Of a stretch of 64,000 nucleotides of DNA, positions 39,151-51,212 are shown piece by piece. A model generated the notes under the pieces. It ran no database searches, had not been told where the DNA came from, and saw only the letters and a list, made by a program, of their open reading frames with translations. Both the position numbers and the translations under genes were made by a program. Each line of letters begins with the position of its first letter. Position 1 is the first letter of the stretch. The stretch is from Yponomeuta sedellus (lineage: Eukaryota; Arthropoda; Insecta; Lepidoptera; Yponomeutidae): positions 1,736,001 through 1,800,000 of the forward strand of contig OW203744.1 in assembly GCA_934045075.1 (NCBI GenBank), given 5' to 3'.

Positions 39151-41767
39151 AAATATTATACAGAATATTATAGCTATAGAAATACAACAATAGTCAATTT
39201 CGAGTGCCATCGCCGGACTGCCACGTCAACCTTTCGGTAGCCCGAAAATTAATCTGCCTCCGATCTGAGGGCCATTAAACCAGCTGTAATTTATGACGGA
39301 CAGACGGACTGCCGGAGACAAAGGCGCAATAAGCTATTTGTCCTGTCCGGTGACAACAAAGGCGAGTTCGCGGAGCCGAAATTTAATGAAATCCGCTGGA
39401 TTTTGCTGGCAACAGGCAAAAGACCGCTTTTGATCGTGTAATTTTGAACCTGAAGTTCCGAAAATAGTACAGGGTATTGCATTTTTTCCCTCCTTTCTCA
39501 TTTTAATTTATAACCAAATACCTAACAACGAACTCCGCTTTGCCGCCAACTTTTTTTTTATTTTACAGTTTGTGCCGAATAGTATTGTGTCGGTCATGTA
39601 CGAAGTACGATTAAGATACGTTACCATGCAATGACCGAAAGGAAACGTTTCCCAGTAATAATCGGACATTCGGTCTATTCGTTCATTGCTCTCGCGATCA
39701 CGGATTGGCTGAATGAATAAATGAACCGGACCGGGTGACGAATATGGCCGAGAGCAAACGAACGCTGCATGAGAGAGAGTGTGGTGATTGAACTGAACGG
39801 AGCGAAATTGTTTCGATCGGTCTCCCTTCAGTCGGTCGGTCTTTTCCGAACTTTAGAAGTAGGTCGTATGTCGTAGCAATAAAGATTGGTTTTACTTGTT
39901 TTGTTTTTTGTTTCATTCATTGTGTCAATTCTGCGCTGCTGGTTCGCGCGCTAATCCAAGTAGGTACTTTTGTAAAAGTAATACCGTGTTGTTTTCTTGA
40001 TGTTAGTTTCTCTAACGAATATAACATAATATTTTCACTGTGTTATTATAGTGAATTATTGGTGAAGGAGATTTTTCTGTTTCGTGCGCTTTGGGACGCT
40101 TATTTCTGTGGTAGTAATCTTGTTCTGCGAGCTACTTTTGTTCTTTGCAAGTAACAAAAGTAGCTTACGATAATCTAGATGGTAATAATTATTTCATTGT
40201 AGGTACGTAGAAAAAAAAAATTACTGGAACTAAAAATATTTTTTGATTGATTTTTATCATAGTACTTCTAATATAATGGTGGCACGGCAACATTAAAAAT
40301 ATTAATCATAAATTAATGGTCCTGTAAAAATACAGATATTTAAAAAAAGCATATTTTATGGCTGAAAGGCCAAAACGTAAACGTTGAGATGGTTCTACTA
40401 TGAGGTCCTAATAGTACTAATATACAGTACTAGTACATTGTCTCAAATGTAACAGTACGGAGCGATCTTTAAGATGTCCGAGCAGGCCCAATACTAGTGC
40501 CGAAAGGTAAACACATCTGTGGCTATAAAGCCACGAGAACGCAATGAGTACGATAGATGAAAGAGTTCTAAATTCAAACAGCACACCGTTTTACAACATT
40601 GCCGGTGCGCTCTTCGTTCCAAATTCAAATAATGCGCCGGGAAGTGAGTTTGGTTTTTCAGTCTACGTAAATATGATACTTCGCGTGTTCTTTATTCATA
40701 GGTAATAATAATATTTCCGCGCATGCTTAAGAAAAATAAGTAAACTTGCCCTGTTAAAGAACGCGCTTGTCTGTCTTGATAGTGACCAAAAGTGCCTTAT
40801 TCATGAACGTGCTTCGTACTTTCATATTTACTAACATTTTTGAATGAGCATAGGCTCTGGAAACCCTGGTCTCACCGTGATTGGAAAATTAATAATGGAT
40901 CAATCTAGACGTGTTTTTGATAACATATTTTTTGGTTTAGGAAAAGTATTATTAAGAACCCTTACTCCATATTTACCTCAATGTATATGGTAATGAAAAC
41001 AATTGATTTAATTTCTGAGGTGTTTACATATCTCAATAACCGCGGATTGGCAGTGGAAACCCAGCTTGATTAGACCTGATTGCGGAGAGAACATTTTGTG
41101 CCACAATTCTTCAACCGCTATATACGGGGTTATTTAAAATGGAGATTCCCCGAAGGACCCTAATTAAAATTTCTGTTTGTCAAAACTTTTGTTCTATCTA
41201 GTTTTTTATTAACCTCGCGTTTACTGCGCTTTACCAACGCAGCATTCGTCATCCGACTTAGAATGATACCCATTCTAATTAACACATAAATCTAGTTTTA
41301 TGTGTTAATTAGATACCGGGTTTGATTCCCGAACGGAGTACAGGTATTTTTTAAATGTATGAATGCAGTTTTTCTTGTTATTAAAATCGATGACATGGTT
41401 CCTCAGAACAGATCTTCGTATGTCTTATAGTTTCAGACTTTCCCATACTGACCGATTTGAATGAGACACCCTGTATACATGCGTGTATACAGGGTTACTA
41501 CAAAATAATGAGTATTAGCGTCGTGGCCCCTCATAAAAGCAGTACTAAAGTAATAATAATAACTTCCACAAGAGACAACCACTTGTCCTGATCCCAAACT
41601 AGGATACCCTGTTCTATGATAACCAGTCAGGACTTCACTGAAATAGTCCCAGACTGGGGTCCTAGATACTTACAATTGAACGGCGGATCCCGTAGGAATC
41701 AAAAGCTGAGATGTTTGGTACCGACTGACTTGGCAAAGCATATGTTGAACTCAATTTTACTATTAGA

Positions 41768-42025
41768 TATCAACCCTTGTATGTCCCCACATCTGAGGCA
41801 CTGACCTCTTCCTGCATCGCAGGAAGGTTAAGCCATACTCTACCGAGGCCCAAGTCCGCGTTGGTGGAGGATTCTAAGACCGTGGCGGGCCTTACCGTCA
41901 GAAGTTAACAAGCCACCATAAGGCCTCTGGCATGGCTTTCCGACTGCGATTACATGACAGCCGCCATCAACCGCTTAACTTGCCTTGCGAAGCGCGGAAG
42001 CGCTCGGAAAAAATGCCATTTTTCC
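41768..42025 (-). repeat. 5S-derived SINE, lacking the head
   Basis: ATCAACCCTTGTATGTCCCC through AGCGCGGAAGCGCTCGG. Confidence 0.75.
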
Positions 42026-42049
42026 GTAGTTCTCGTTCTAGAGTCTGAT

Positions 42050-42275
42050 TTCTTCTTCAGACGATATTAGTCCACTGCTGGACATAGCCCTCCCCTAACG
42101 AGCGCCATAGCGCAAGGTTGTGCCATCATTGGGGGGTAATGTCCATAATCCCCACGCTGGGCAGGCGGGTTGGGGATCGCAGTTTGGTGGAATTGTACTG
42201 CAGGGGGCGCTGCTGCCCACCCCAAGTGTCCTTTAGTCGCCTTTTACGACACCCGCGGGAAGAATTCGGTTCGGC
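42050..42275 (-). repeat. LINE 3'-UTR-like repeat
   Basis: CTTCTTCAGACGATATTAGT and CGACACCCGCGGGAAGAATT are the two ends; the same unit lies in the opposite orientation at 46135-46345. Confidence 0.65.
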
Positions 42276-42504
42276 TATTAATAAGAAGTAAACCGTCTGG
42301 ACCATTATGCCCCAGAATTTAAACTCGCTGCGTCATTATTAATAGGACGCAAATAAATCTTCGGCCGTTTTGACAAAATTGGTTTCCGCTTTTGGGGGTC
42401 CACAGTCCAGGAAGTTTTACTTCTATAGCGAAATAAACGTGAAACCTCCCACTGTCTTTGTTTTGCGATAATTATATCAAGCAAGTAATTATAATACCTT
42501 ATTA

Positions 42505-42610
42505 TAATTGATGAAGCGAAGGTGATCTGTCAGGATCGTGGCAAGTGGCAGTTCCTGGTCTCTGCCTACTTTGGGATACAGGCGTGAAGTTGTGACGGTG
42601 CAAACCTCTT
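42505..42610 (+). repeat. RTE-type 3' end, without tail
   Basis: GATGAAGCGAAGGTGATCTG and GGCAAGTGGCAGTTCCTGG match the modules at 48380, 44250 (inverse) and 62030. Confidence 0.65.
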
Positions 42611-42853
42611 CACACCATTTTTATTTCTTTTTCTATCTATTATTTTCAAATATTTAAATTACGTCACACATTCTTTGATTTCCCTCATTTTTCATCACTA
42701 CTACTTTACCCTTTGACCAGATCTGACTTTTTTACCTGCTTATCCGTTTATCCGTTTTCATCCAGTTTTGTGTTTTACTAATCTACAAATAAAACCACAC
42801 CGGAAGTCGTTCCAGTTTTTATTATTTATAAAAGTTATACAACGTTTCAAAGT

Positions 42854-43193
42854 TATGTATGTATGTATGTATGTATGTATGTATGTATGTATGTATGTAT
42901 GTATGTATGTATGTATGTATGTATGTATGTATGTATGTATGTATGTATGTATGTATGTATGTATGTATGTATGTATGTATGTATGTATGTATGTATGTAT
43001 GTATGTATGTATGTATGTATGTATGTATGTATGTATGTATGTATGTATGTATGTATGTATGTATGTATGTATGTATGTATGTATGTATGTATGTATGTAT
43101 GTATGTATGTATGTATGTATGTATGTATGTATGTATGTATGTATGTATGTATGTATGTATGTATGTATGTATGTATGTATGTATGTATGTATG
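42854..43193. repeat. (TATG)n microsatellite, about 85 units
   Basis: Uninterrupted tetranucleotide run of about 340 bp. All frames stay open for long distances only because the unit lacks stops. Confidence 0.98.
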
Positions 43194-43496
43194 TGTGTAA
43201 CATGTATGTTGTACACAACACTCACTACGCCCACGGACAGGTCCGATGATACGGTTTAATAAACAATCGCGATTAGACCCCTTTAACATATAACTATATA
43301 TCAGTAATCTGTGTCCATAAATGGGATTTTTATTTTGTATTTTTTCAATTAGTAATCCAAAAGGCACTTACATTTATAAAATACATTAAGCTTAAATTTA
43401 CTTATAAGGCGCATTGAAACTGTGCCTTTTTCTCCACTACAATACAGCGGCTTACGTTTTACATTGCACATTGACGTTCAGCAAACAGAATGTAAA

Positions 43497-44100
43497 TTAC
43501 ACTATTTTTATTTTTAATGCACTAACCCGTGCTAAGGAACAAATTTAAAAACCTATTTAGAGGCTAAAAATTTCACCCATGCCGGGATTCGAACCCGCAA
43601 CCTCTGGCAATCCGTACCAGCGCTCTACCAATTGAGCCAATGGGCGACTCACGGCATCAGTGAAATTTCTCCATTGGCTCAATTAGTAGAGCGCTGGTAC
43701 GGATTGCCAGAGGTTGCGGGTTCGAATCCCGGCATGGGTGAAATTTTTCGTAGAGCGCTGGTACGGATTGCCAGCGCTCTACCTATTTAGAAACCTATTT
43801 AGAGGCTAAAAATTCCACCCATGCCGGGTTTCGAACCCGCGACCTCTGGCTATCCGTGCCAGCGCTCTTTCCAACTGAGCTAATGGGCGACTCACCGGCA
43901 TCAGTGAAATTTCGAACCTCTACAATATTCTCTGTATTACGTACAGGCAGCATCTGGCTGAAGTAATTTGCATCACTTGCAGCCCCGAGTACCTACTTTG
44001 CAGTTAGGTTTTACATCGGAATGATATCGCTGTACCCACATGATTATATTATTTCTAATAATGCACTAACGGGTTAGTGCATTAAAAATAATATAATCAT
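43497..44100. repeat. Complex of inverted tRNA-SINE copies
   Basis: A minus copy, a plus copy (joined at GTGAAATTTCTCCATTGGCT), a small repeat of the anticodon-arm region, then a second full minus copy to 44040 whose last 60 bases form another hairpin (GCACTAACGGGTTAGTGC). Confidence 0.75.
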
Positions 44101-44244
44101 TGATTTGATGACTTAAGAAAAGATGGTCAGAGTGGAGTTCTATTTCCCGTTCTCTTTTTCTTCACTGCAAAGCAGCCCGCATGCTGCGGCTTACATTTTG
44201 CATTGAACATTAGCGTTCAGCACACAGAGTGTAAATTTCATTCA

Positions 44245-44395
44245 TACATTCGTAACCTCACGCCTGTATCCCAGAGGGGTAGGCAGAAACCAGGGACTGC
44301 TACTTGCCACGATCCTGACAGATCACCTTCGCTTCATCAACGTTCATAAGTCGTTGCATGCTCGCACGCAGGTTCCGGGTACTTTTTATCTTTCC
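44245..44395 (-). repeat. RTE-type 3' end, inverse orientation
   Basis: CGTAACCTCACGCCTGTATC to CATAAGTCGTTGCATGCTCG is the complement of 62020-62130 without the TATG run. Confidence 0.7.
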
Positions 44396-44695
44396 TTTTG
44401 CTAATACTTCTTCTATTTAGTCGATGTTTGGACGATACAGTAAAGTAATATTATTATTATTAAATTAACTCATGAGTTTATTAACTTAACTATAATTAAT
44501 ACATTAAGTCCACAAGTAACTTCATACTAACGGTGCATATTGTGACTGCCTGTAAGTGAGGTAAAACTTAGTTTATTTTTAGTTATGGTCTATTATAAAA
44601 GTATTGGTGTATATCTTGTTGGTAGTCCTAATATTTTTTTTATTTTTTATTTATTGACTTACGTTTCTATCGCAGAGTTTTAAATTTCACAAATT

Positions 44696-44729
44696 ATTCG
44701 CCAAACTGCGTGGCAGTTTGTTGGCGAAT
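44696..44729. repeat. Short hairpin
   Basis: ATTCGCCAAACTGC pairs with GCAGTTTGTTGGCGAAT (one extra T), loop of about three bases. Confidence 0.6.
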
Positions 44730-45144
44730 TAATCGCACTCTTTTAACATAAATGGTAACTATTCCATAAGATTAATGTGAAAGTAGGTCGACAGCTGACC
44801 CACCACTACATGTACACTCTGTATTCGGCCACATTGTCTGTGCTACACAATGCAAAGGCCATCAGCTGTCCACTGTACCTCACTTATAAACATTTATCTT
44901 TAGCAGCTACTTACACATCTAGATCAACATTTTGTTTTATTTTTTATAATGCGTAGAAAAAATATTTTTAGAATTTGATCTCACAGTTTCGAGTCAAACC
45001 TATCCAGCAAGAACCTTTTTAACTTATACTTAAATCCGGCTTTACTTTTACATACTTCTTTTAAGAAATCAATGCTATTTAGGATTTTGGGTAGTAGGAA
45101 CTTTATCGTCCTCTCACCATAATAGTTACACATCTTTGGTATTA

Positions 45145-45335
45145 AAAACCTATTTAGAGGCTAAAAATTTCACCCATGCCGGGATTCGAACCCGCAACCT
45201 CTGGCTATCCGTGCCAGAGGTTGCGGGTTCGAATCCCGGCATGGGTGAAATTTTTAGCCTGTAAATAGGTTTTTCAATTTGTTCCTTAACACGGGTTAGT
45301 GCATTAAAAATAAAAATAGTATAATCTTTGGTATT
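45145..45335. repeat. tRNA-SINE hairpin
   Basis: Two tail copies meet at CTATCCGTGCCAGAGGTTGC, the same kind of joint as at 23690. Confidence 0.8.
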
Positions 45336-45699
45336 ATGTATCTGTTTCCAGGTTTTCTAGCATTTGGCTTAAACAGTTTATTAATCTTATAAAATAATAA
45401 ATAAGAAAAATAAAATGTATGTCCGCCTGGGACGTCCCTTACCAGCCCTGTAAGAGTGTAAATTCTTTACGTTGAAATAAATTGATTTGATTTGAAACTC
45501 TACCACACATTATCTCCACTGAAATCCATTCCTTAGATCATAAAGGTTCTTTATTCCTTCTTTAAACTGTTCCCAGCCGGTTAGGACATACGGAACCGAA
45601 ACTCGGATTCAGGTAGCTGGTCTATATAGTCCATCATTCAAAGTCGCTATCATCAGCGACGCTTTATAACTTTAACACCCACCCATTAATAGTGGTTAA

Positions 45700-46125
45700 G
45701 CTTTATTTATTTAGCGGTGTTAGCGGTGCGGTCGAACACCGGGTTCTCAATCGGCGGGTCGTGGGTTCCATTCCGACCCAATACCTACTTTGATTTCTCA
45801 GTTATGTACATTTGTGAAGTTTTTGAACTAAAACTTTCGTAAGCACAACACATTGTAGACTTTTAGTCCGGATTTACTTTTCCGATATAACAACACCCGT
45901 AAGTAAATCCGGACTAAAAGTCTACAATTTGTGAAGTTGTAGCATTTCCACTCGCTACCTGTGAAGGAAAACATCGTGAGGAAACCTGCGTGTCTGAGGA
46001 GTTAAACTGCCTCGGCGCTTAAAATTGCCAATAGACGGTGGTACGCGTGGTAATTAAGCCTATACTCTCTCTTTGCGAGAGAAGGCCGGTGGCCTGCATT
46101 GCGACATATTTAGGTTACATTAAAA
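45700..46125 (+). repeat. tRNA-derived SINE split by the palindromic element
   Basis: Head AGCGGTGCGGTCGAACACCG and GGGTCGTGGGTTCCATTCC, then body; 45822-45926 is an insertion flanked by ATTTGTGAAGTT. Confidence 0.7.
45822..45926. mobile_element. Palindromic element, short copy 2
   Basis: 12-bp direct repeats ATTTGTGAAGTT at 45810-45821 and 45927-45938. Most of the inner hairpin is deleted. Confidence 0.8.
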
Positions 46126-46134
46126 AACTTTACA

Positions 46135-46350
46135 TTCTTCCCGCGGGTGTCGTAAAAGGCGACTAAGGGACACAAACACGGGGGTGGGCAGCAGCGCCCC
46201 CTGCAGTACAATTCCACCAAACTGCGATCTCCAACCCGCATGCTTAGCGTGGGGATTATGGGCATTACCCCCAATGATGGCACAACCTTGCGCTATTAGG
46301 GGAGGGCTATGTCCAGCAGTGAACTAATATAGCCTGAAGAAGAAGAAGAA
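46135..46350 (+). repeat. LINE 3'-UTR-like repeat ending in (GAA)n
   Basis: TTCCCGCGGGTGTCGTAAAA to AGCCTGAAGAAGAAGAAGAA; inverse of 42050-42275. Confidence 0.65.
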
Positions 46351-47239
46351 GAAGAAAAAACTTTATTGCATTTGACTAATTTACTAGTACAGAGTGCTTA
46401 GTGAGAGTATGACAGATCCAATCGAATAATTTTATTACCGCGTTAATCGAGCATTGAGTAGTGAGTATGAGTAAGTTAACCGTTCGAACTGACAAAACGC
46501 TGTCACAGTACAACTCGCACTCGCGTTTATTCGTGTTTTGGCTGGTAAACGTGTTCACTTCTCAAGGTAAACCATTACAACTCGCACTCAGCAATTTTAA
46601 TTTCCATACTTGTCGCTAGGTGGCGCTTCTTCGATGCCATAGAAATATGAGTTTACGTTAGCGCGATCGAGTAGTTAAAAAACTCGCACTAAGCACTCTG
46701 AAATTGTTTGCCCATAAATAAAGATATGAAACCTTCATGTGATGACGTCACTATAAAAAAGAAAAAAGAGGCGCCATATTGACTTATTATTTTTGGCGGG
46801 AAGGTCGTGGTTGAAGTTTTGTTGGGTAAATTATTCGAGTAACTTACATTCAGCGTGTTACTTTGTGGTGCGGCGCGAGTATAATGTGTGGACTGTATGC
46901 GGGTGGACCAGGCGGGCAACAGTGGTGCTCGTCTGCTGCACAAGGGTTAAGAAATTACCTAGGCTTCTAACCTGCGTATATCGAAGGACGATCCGTCGAT
47001 CCGTTGACTCGGGTCAGAGGACGGCGGCGATGGCAGCAGATGGCACCGGCCGGCGATTTAACTTTGATATTTGATATTAAAGGTATTTTCTTTTCACATA
47101 GTCAATTCAATTCAATTCTGTTTTATGGACTCAGTGCACTGATTGTCCAGTACAACTTCGCCAATATCACGTGTTAGACAATACTATAGCCAATCACAAG
47201 CGAACAAGGCTCGGTCAGAATTTTGAGTCAATAAGAACT

Positions 47240-48060
47240 GTTTGTCTTTTTTTTTCCCTTATTATTTTTGTAAAATTTTGAAAAAACTAAAGTTTGATAT
47301 CATTGTCTGAAAGAAATTTACCTATAATATAAACAAGAGGGGTATTTGCCTGGTAGAGGATAAGTTGAAGATTAGTAGGTCGGATAATGTTATCAGGCAG
47401 GACATCCATAAGAGAAAACCGGAGATTGGGGCAACTGAAAAGCAGGTGTTCTGCGGAGCCGTCGTCCAAACCACACTCACAAAGGGAGTTGTCTCTCACG
47501 CGGATCTTAGCCAGGTGGACCGGTGTGCAGGCATGCCCTAAGCGTAAACGACAAATGGTTGAGGTCACGCGTTTGTCCAAATCACGAAACCTAAAAAACC
47601 ATGGCTTCAACGGGAAGACAGGCTGAATTTCGGCAAAATGTTTGCCTTTAATGGTTTAAGAGAACTTCCAGTCATTATCCCAGGATTTCTTCATCCGTGA
47701 GCCGGCCAAGGGGGCCAAGTCATGTGCAGCTAATTCATAATGAGGGGTGTCCCCAATTTGAGTGGCAATTTTAGCATGGGTATCGGCGGTTTCATTGCCA
47801 ATAATACCACAGTGTCCTGGAATCCAAGCAATGGTAATATTTATATTTGATTTTGCCATTCACATAGTCTTGCCCACGTCTTGCCGATAAAAATTGTGAC
47901 AGTTTTGACTTTTTCTTTTTCACCGATACTTTTGATGCCACGTATTAATTTCAGGCCAGCCCAAAAGGAGGTGGATTGACCCGCGGTACCCACAGGAACG
48001 AAACCAAGGTCTCTTTCCGCTCCAAGACAGCCACGAGCACGTTCTGATGCCAATCATGAT
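47240..48060 (-). mobile_element. Decayed non-LTR retrotransposon with RNase H domain
   Basis: Two minus-strand open pieces. One reads INITIAWIPGHCGIIGNETA then DTHAK, the conserved RNase H C-terminal motif (HCGIxGNExAD). The other reads ICRLRLGHACTPVHL and SLCECG, AEHLLFSCP, the Cys-rich tail of Jockey/I-type ORF2. Frames are broken between them. Confidence 0.8.
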
Positions 48061-48179
48061 CCGCCAGCATCATAACCACACGATTACTTAACGGGCGTAA
48101 ACACTTTGAATGACAGGATACGCAATAACCTGATTAGAGAACGTTGTGAACTGAAAGAGGACTAAAATTGAGAAAGGAA

Positions 48180-48470
48180 CGTTGCGTTGGTTTGGAGATG
48201 TGGAGAGGATGAAGAAAGAAAGGTTGACGAAACAAATATATATTGCGAAAGTGAATGGAAGGGCTGGTAAGGGACGTCTCAGGCGGACATACGTCGAACA
48301 AATATCTAGGGTATGTAAAAGCAAAGGGGAAGATAAACAGTACACGGAACGGTTGCGTGCATGCAATGACTTATGAACGTTAATGAAGCGAAGGTGATCT
48401 GTCAGGATCGTGGCAAGTGGCAGTCCCTGGTCTCTGCCTACCCCTCTGGGATGCAGGCCTGAGGTTACGT
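48180..48470 (+). mobile_element. C-terminal piece and 3' end of an RTE-type LINE
   Basis: Reads RWFGDVERMKKERLTKQ, KVNGRAGKGRLRRTYVEQI, typical of the end of an RT ORF. It flows directly into the module GCGTGCATGCAATGACTTAT ... GGTCTCTGCCTACCCC seen next to the (TATG)n run at 62 kb, so that module is the 3' end of this LINE family. Confidence 0.8.
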
Positions 48471-48569
48471 TACGTAAGACACGGATTAAATAAACTCTTC
48501 TAGAAACTGTCAGAGGGATCGAGTTTGTACAGATAAAACTGTACATGATGTTTTCAAACGTTTTTGAGC

Positions 48570-48930
48570 ATAGGCCGTGACAATTTAATTTTCACAATAG
48601 AAGCACCTTTCGTGGACAACTGCCAAAAACACTGCTCGAGAATAAACGCATATCTACCCGCCCCCTCGGCGAATTAAAGCCACGTTAGCGCTACAAAGGG
48701 GAGGCAAAGCGCTGCTACTCAGCGGCCGGCCCTCGAGCGGTGGAGTAGGCGCTAAAGCTGAGTTAGACTCTCGACCTTGCCCTGAACCTTCAGCCCGAGG
48801 GTGCTCGGCAACAGTCGGCTCTGGGTCGAGATTGGCGCGCTGGTCTATCGGCTACACGTTGGTTACGACTTACAGTAATCGAGCCGTGGTAATTAAGCCG
48901 TTGTCTCGGCACGCACGATATTATCTTCTC
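48570..48930. other. GC-rich unclassified stretch
   Basis: Noticeably richer in G and C than its surroundings (GGCGAATTAAAGCCACG, GCGGCCGGCCCTCGAGCGG). No convincing reading frame or RNA. Could be the 5' part of a retroelement. Confidence 0.35.
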
Positions 48931-48941
48931 GATACTCATAC

Positions 48942-48946
48942 TCTCT

Positions 48947-48980
<34 letters not shown>
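48942..48980. repeat. (GA)n microsatellite
   Basis: About 18 GA units. Confidence 0.95.
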
Positions 48981-49027
48981 AATAAAGAGACTGTTTCAGA
49001 GACATAGGCATACATGCAAATACTAAC

Positions 49028-49335
49028 ATACATTATACTATTTTTATTTTTAATGCACTAACCCGCGCTAAGGACAAATTTAAAAACCTATTTAGAGGCT
49101 AAAAATTTCGCCCATGCCGGGATTCGTGTAAGTGATGCAATTTGCTTAAGCCAGATGTCGCTGCCTGTACGTAATACAGAGAATAGTGTAAAGAGGTTCG
49201 AAATTTAACTGATGCCGGTGAGTCGCCCTGTTGGCTCACCGGCTCAATTGGAAGGGCGCTGGCACGGATAGCCAGAGGTTGCGGGTTCGAATCCCGGCAT
49301 GGGCGAAATTTTTAGCCTCTAAATAGGTTTTTAAA
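49028..49335. repeat. tRNA-SINE inverted pair
   Basis: Minus tail 49028-49128 joins a plus copy that includes leader, tRNA head and tail at GGATTCGTGTAAGTGATG. Confidence 0.75.
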
Positions 49336-49472
49336 ATAAGATACATTGTTTTTTTTTAATATAAAATAAAATAAAAATCTTTCTTTCAGGCATTACCCAT
49401 ATTATGTTAGTAAGAATAGTGACTTAAGACTATATTACAATAATAACTAATTCTTTTCTACTCTGTGCTCAA

Positions 49473-49764
49473 TTTTTGAACTAAAACTTTCGTAAGAACA
49501 ACATATTGTAGACTTTTAGTCCGGATTTACTTACGGGTGTTGTTATATCGGAAAAGTCCGACCAGGTTACGCTCCGATTCGCAGAGCTTAATCATGGTGA
49601 GCAGAGACGGAGCTCGCGTCGTCGGTTGCTTGTCTCACACAACGACGACGACGCGAGCTCCGTCTCTGCTCACCATGATTAAGCTCTGCGAATCGGAGCG
49701 TAACCTGGTCGGACTTTTCCGATATAACAACACCCGTAAGTAGATCCGGACTAAAAGTCTACAA
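49473..49764. mobile_element. Palindromic element, long copy 3
   Basis: Flanked by CTGTGCTCAA (10 bp) at 49463-49472 and 49765-49774. Nearly the whole interior is one inverted repeat with arms of roughly 120 bp meeting near 49640. Confidence 0.85.
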
Positions 49765-50869
49765 CTGTGCTCAACTATTTTTGGTACGTAACTGTACAGA
49801 GACTTCTATGCATCTCGGCCCACATTTCGGTGTACCGACTATCTAACCTGTCCGCTATCACAGTCAGAACGCTATGATAGCGGACAGGGTAGGTAGTTTT
49901 AATGATCTTAATAAGGCTTCGGAAATTTCACCAAACCACCTACAAAACACCGGACTCTGCAATCATCGTTTTCCTCTACAATCCTCTATGCAAATTTTGA
50001 ATCCGAAATACTCGCCCCTTGGGAATTGATTCCGATCGCAACCTATGTAAACCTTGTTGAACTACGGCTAAGCTATTGTTTACACTGCGGTACATCTTCG
50101 CACAGAGTAAACGGTTATCTGAGCCAGAAGGTTAACTATTAGGGGCGACCCTAAGCTAACTCGCAATGGAAAAAACCGGTCAAGTGCGAGTTGGACTCAC
50201 GGGCCGAGGGCTACGTACGATTATGTAGGTAGGAATGAAAGGAAAAGGTTTTATTCAAAGTCGCGCAGAAACTACGGCTTAATTAACGTTTACAAATCAA
50301 ACTAGGTGTTTATTTTAAAATCCAGATCATTTTGGAGAAAAAATGGACGAAGAAACTTAAACTTAGTCCTTTCAAAGTCCTTAATTAACAGAGTTTATAT
50401 AATTATTATAAAGCATAGAACTCATGCATTGAATCAATCATCTGGTGCAGGTTTTTTTAATTTAATAAATGCAGATTAATCGATTCAAGTAATCGGTGTC
50501 CTATTAGGGACATAAACTTATTTTTAAGATTGCTCGTCTTCCAGATTGTGAATTGAGCTCGTTTTTTATATTTTAAAATAGAAAAATATAACGCTTTTTT
50601 AAACCATACCTCAACTATTTACAATCGGGACCAGAAGTCCCCGTATCCTTTACGTTTTTAGGCGGCATAAGCGGCCGTATTACGATTATAGCTAATCATG
50701 ATGATTTATCCACCCACCTCAACCATCTATGCTTCAAATTAAATGCCATCCTCATCATCATTAGTAGCCCAATTCGACCTGCTGGGTGCAGGCCCATTCC
50801 CCATCACATCATCGCCACAGTAATTATAATTAACCTAGTAAGGGCATCATTTGTCTTATGCTTGCATAT

Positions 50870-51085
50870 TTAAAAACCTATTTAGAGGCTAAAAATTCCC
50901 CCCATGCCGGGATTCGAACCCGCGACCTCTGGCTATCCGTGCCAGCGCTCTTTCCAACTGAGCTAATGGGCGACTCAATGGCATCAGTGAAATTTCGAAC
51001 CTCTTTACGTATTCTCTGTATTACGTACAGGCAGCGTTTTTAAATTGTCCTTAGCACGGGTTAGTGCATTAAAAATAATAATGTA
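50870..51085 (-). repeat. tRNA-SINE with reversed tail
   Basis: Minus copy through CTGTATTACGTACAGGCAGC, followed by a plus-strand tail GTCCTTAGCACGGGTTAGTG without the plus head. Confidence 0.7.
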
Positions 51086-51212
51086 ATTATGCTTGCATAA
51101 TTCACTTTAAACTAAATTTAAAAGAAGTGAAATAAGAATAACTAACCACCTGAGTGCTGAGCATTAAATGCTAGGGGCCAATTTCTGAATTGAGAATTTC
51201 GCTAAGTAAATC

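Noticed and set aside
39280..40000. Candidate LTR or promoter region around ATGAACCGGACCGGG and an AATAAA
   Set aside because: No second LTR, primer-binding site or TG...CA border could be shown.
42758..43367. Long open frames encoding repeated MYVC or HTYI peptides
   Set aside because: They are created by the (TATG)n microsatellite, which has no stop codon in most frames; no gene is implied. The same holds for 62073-62542.
46793..47074. Possible plus-strand exon with CACAAG before GGTTAAG
   Set aside because: No domain, no partner exon and no repeat support; too weak to call.
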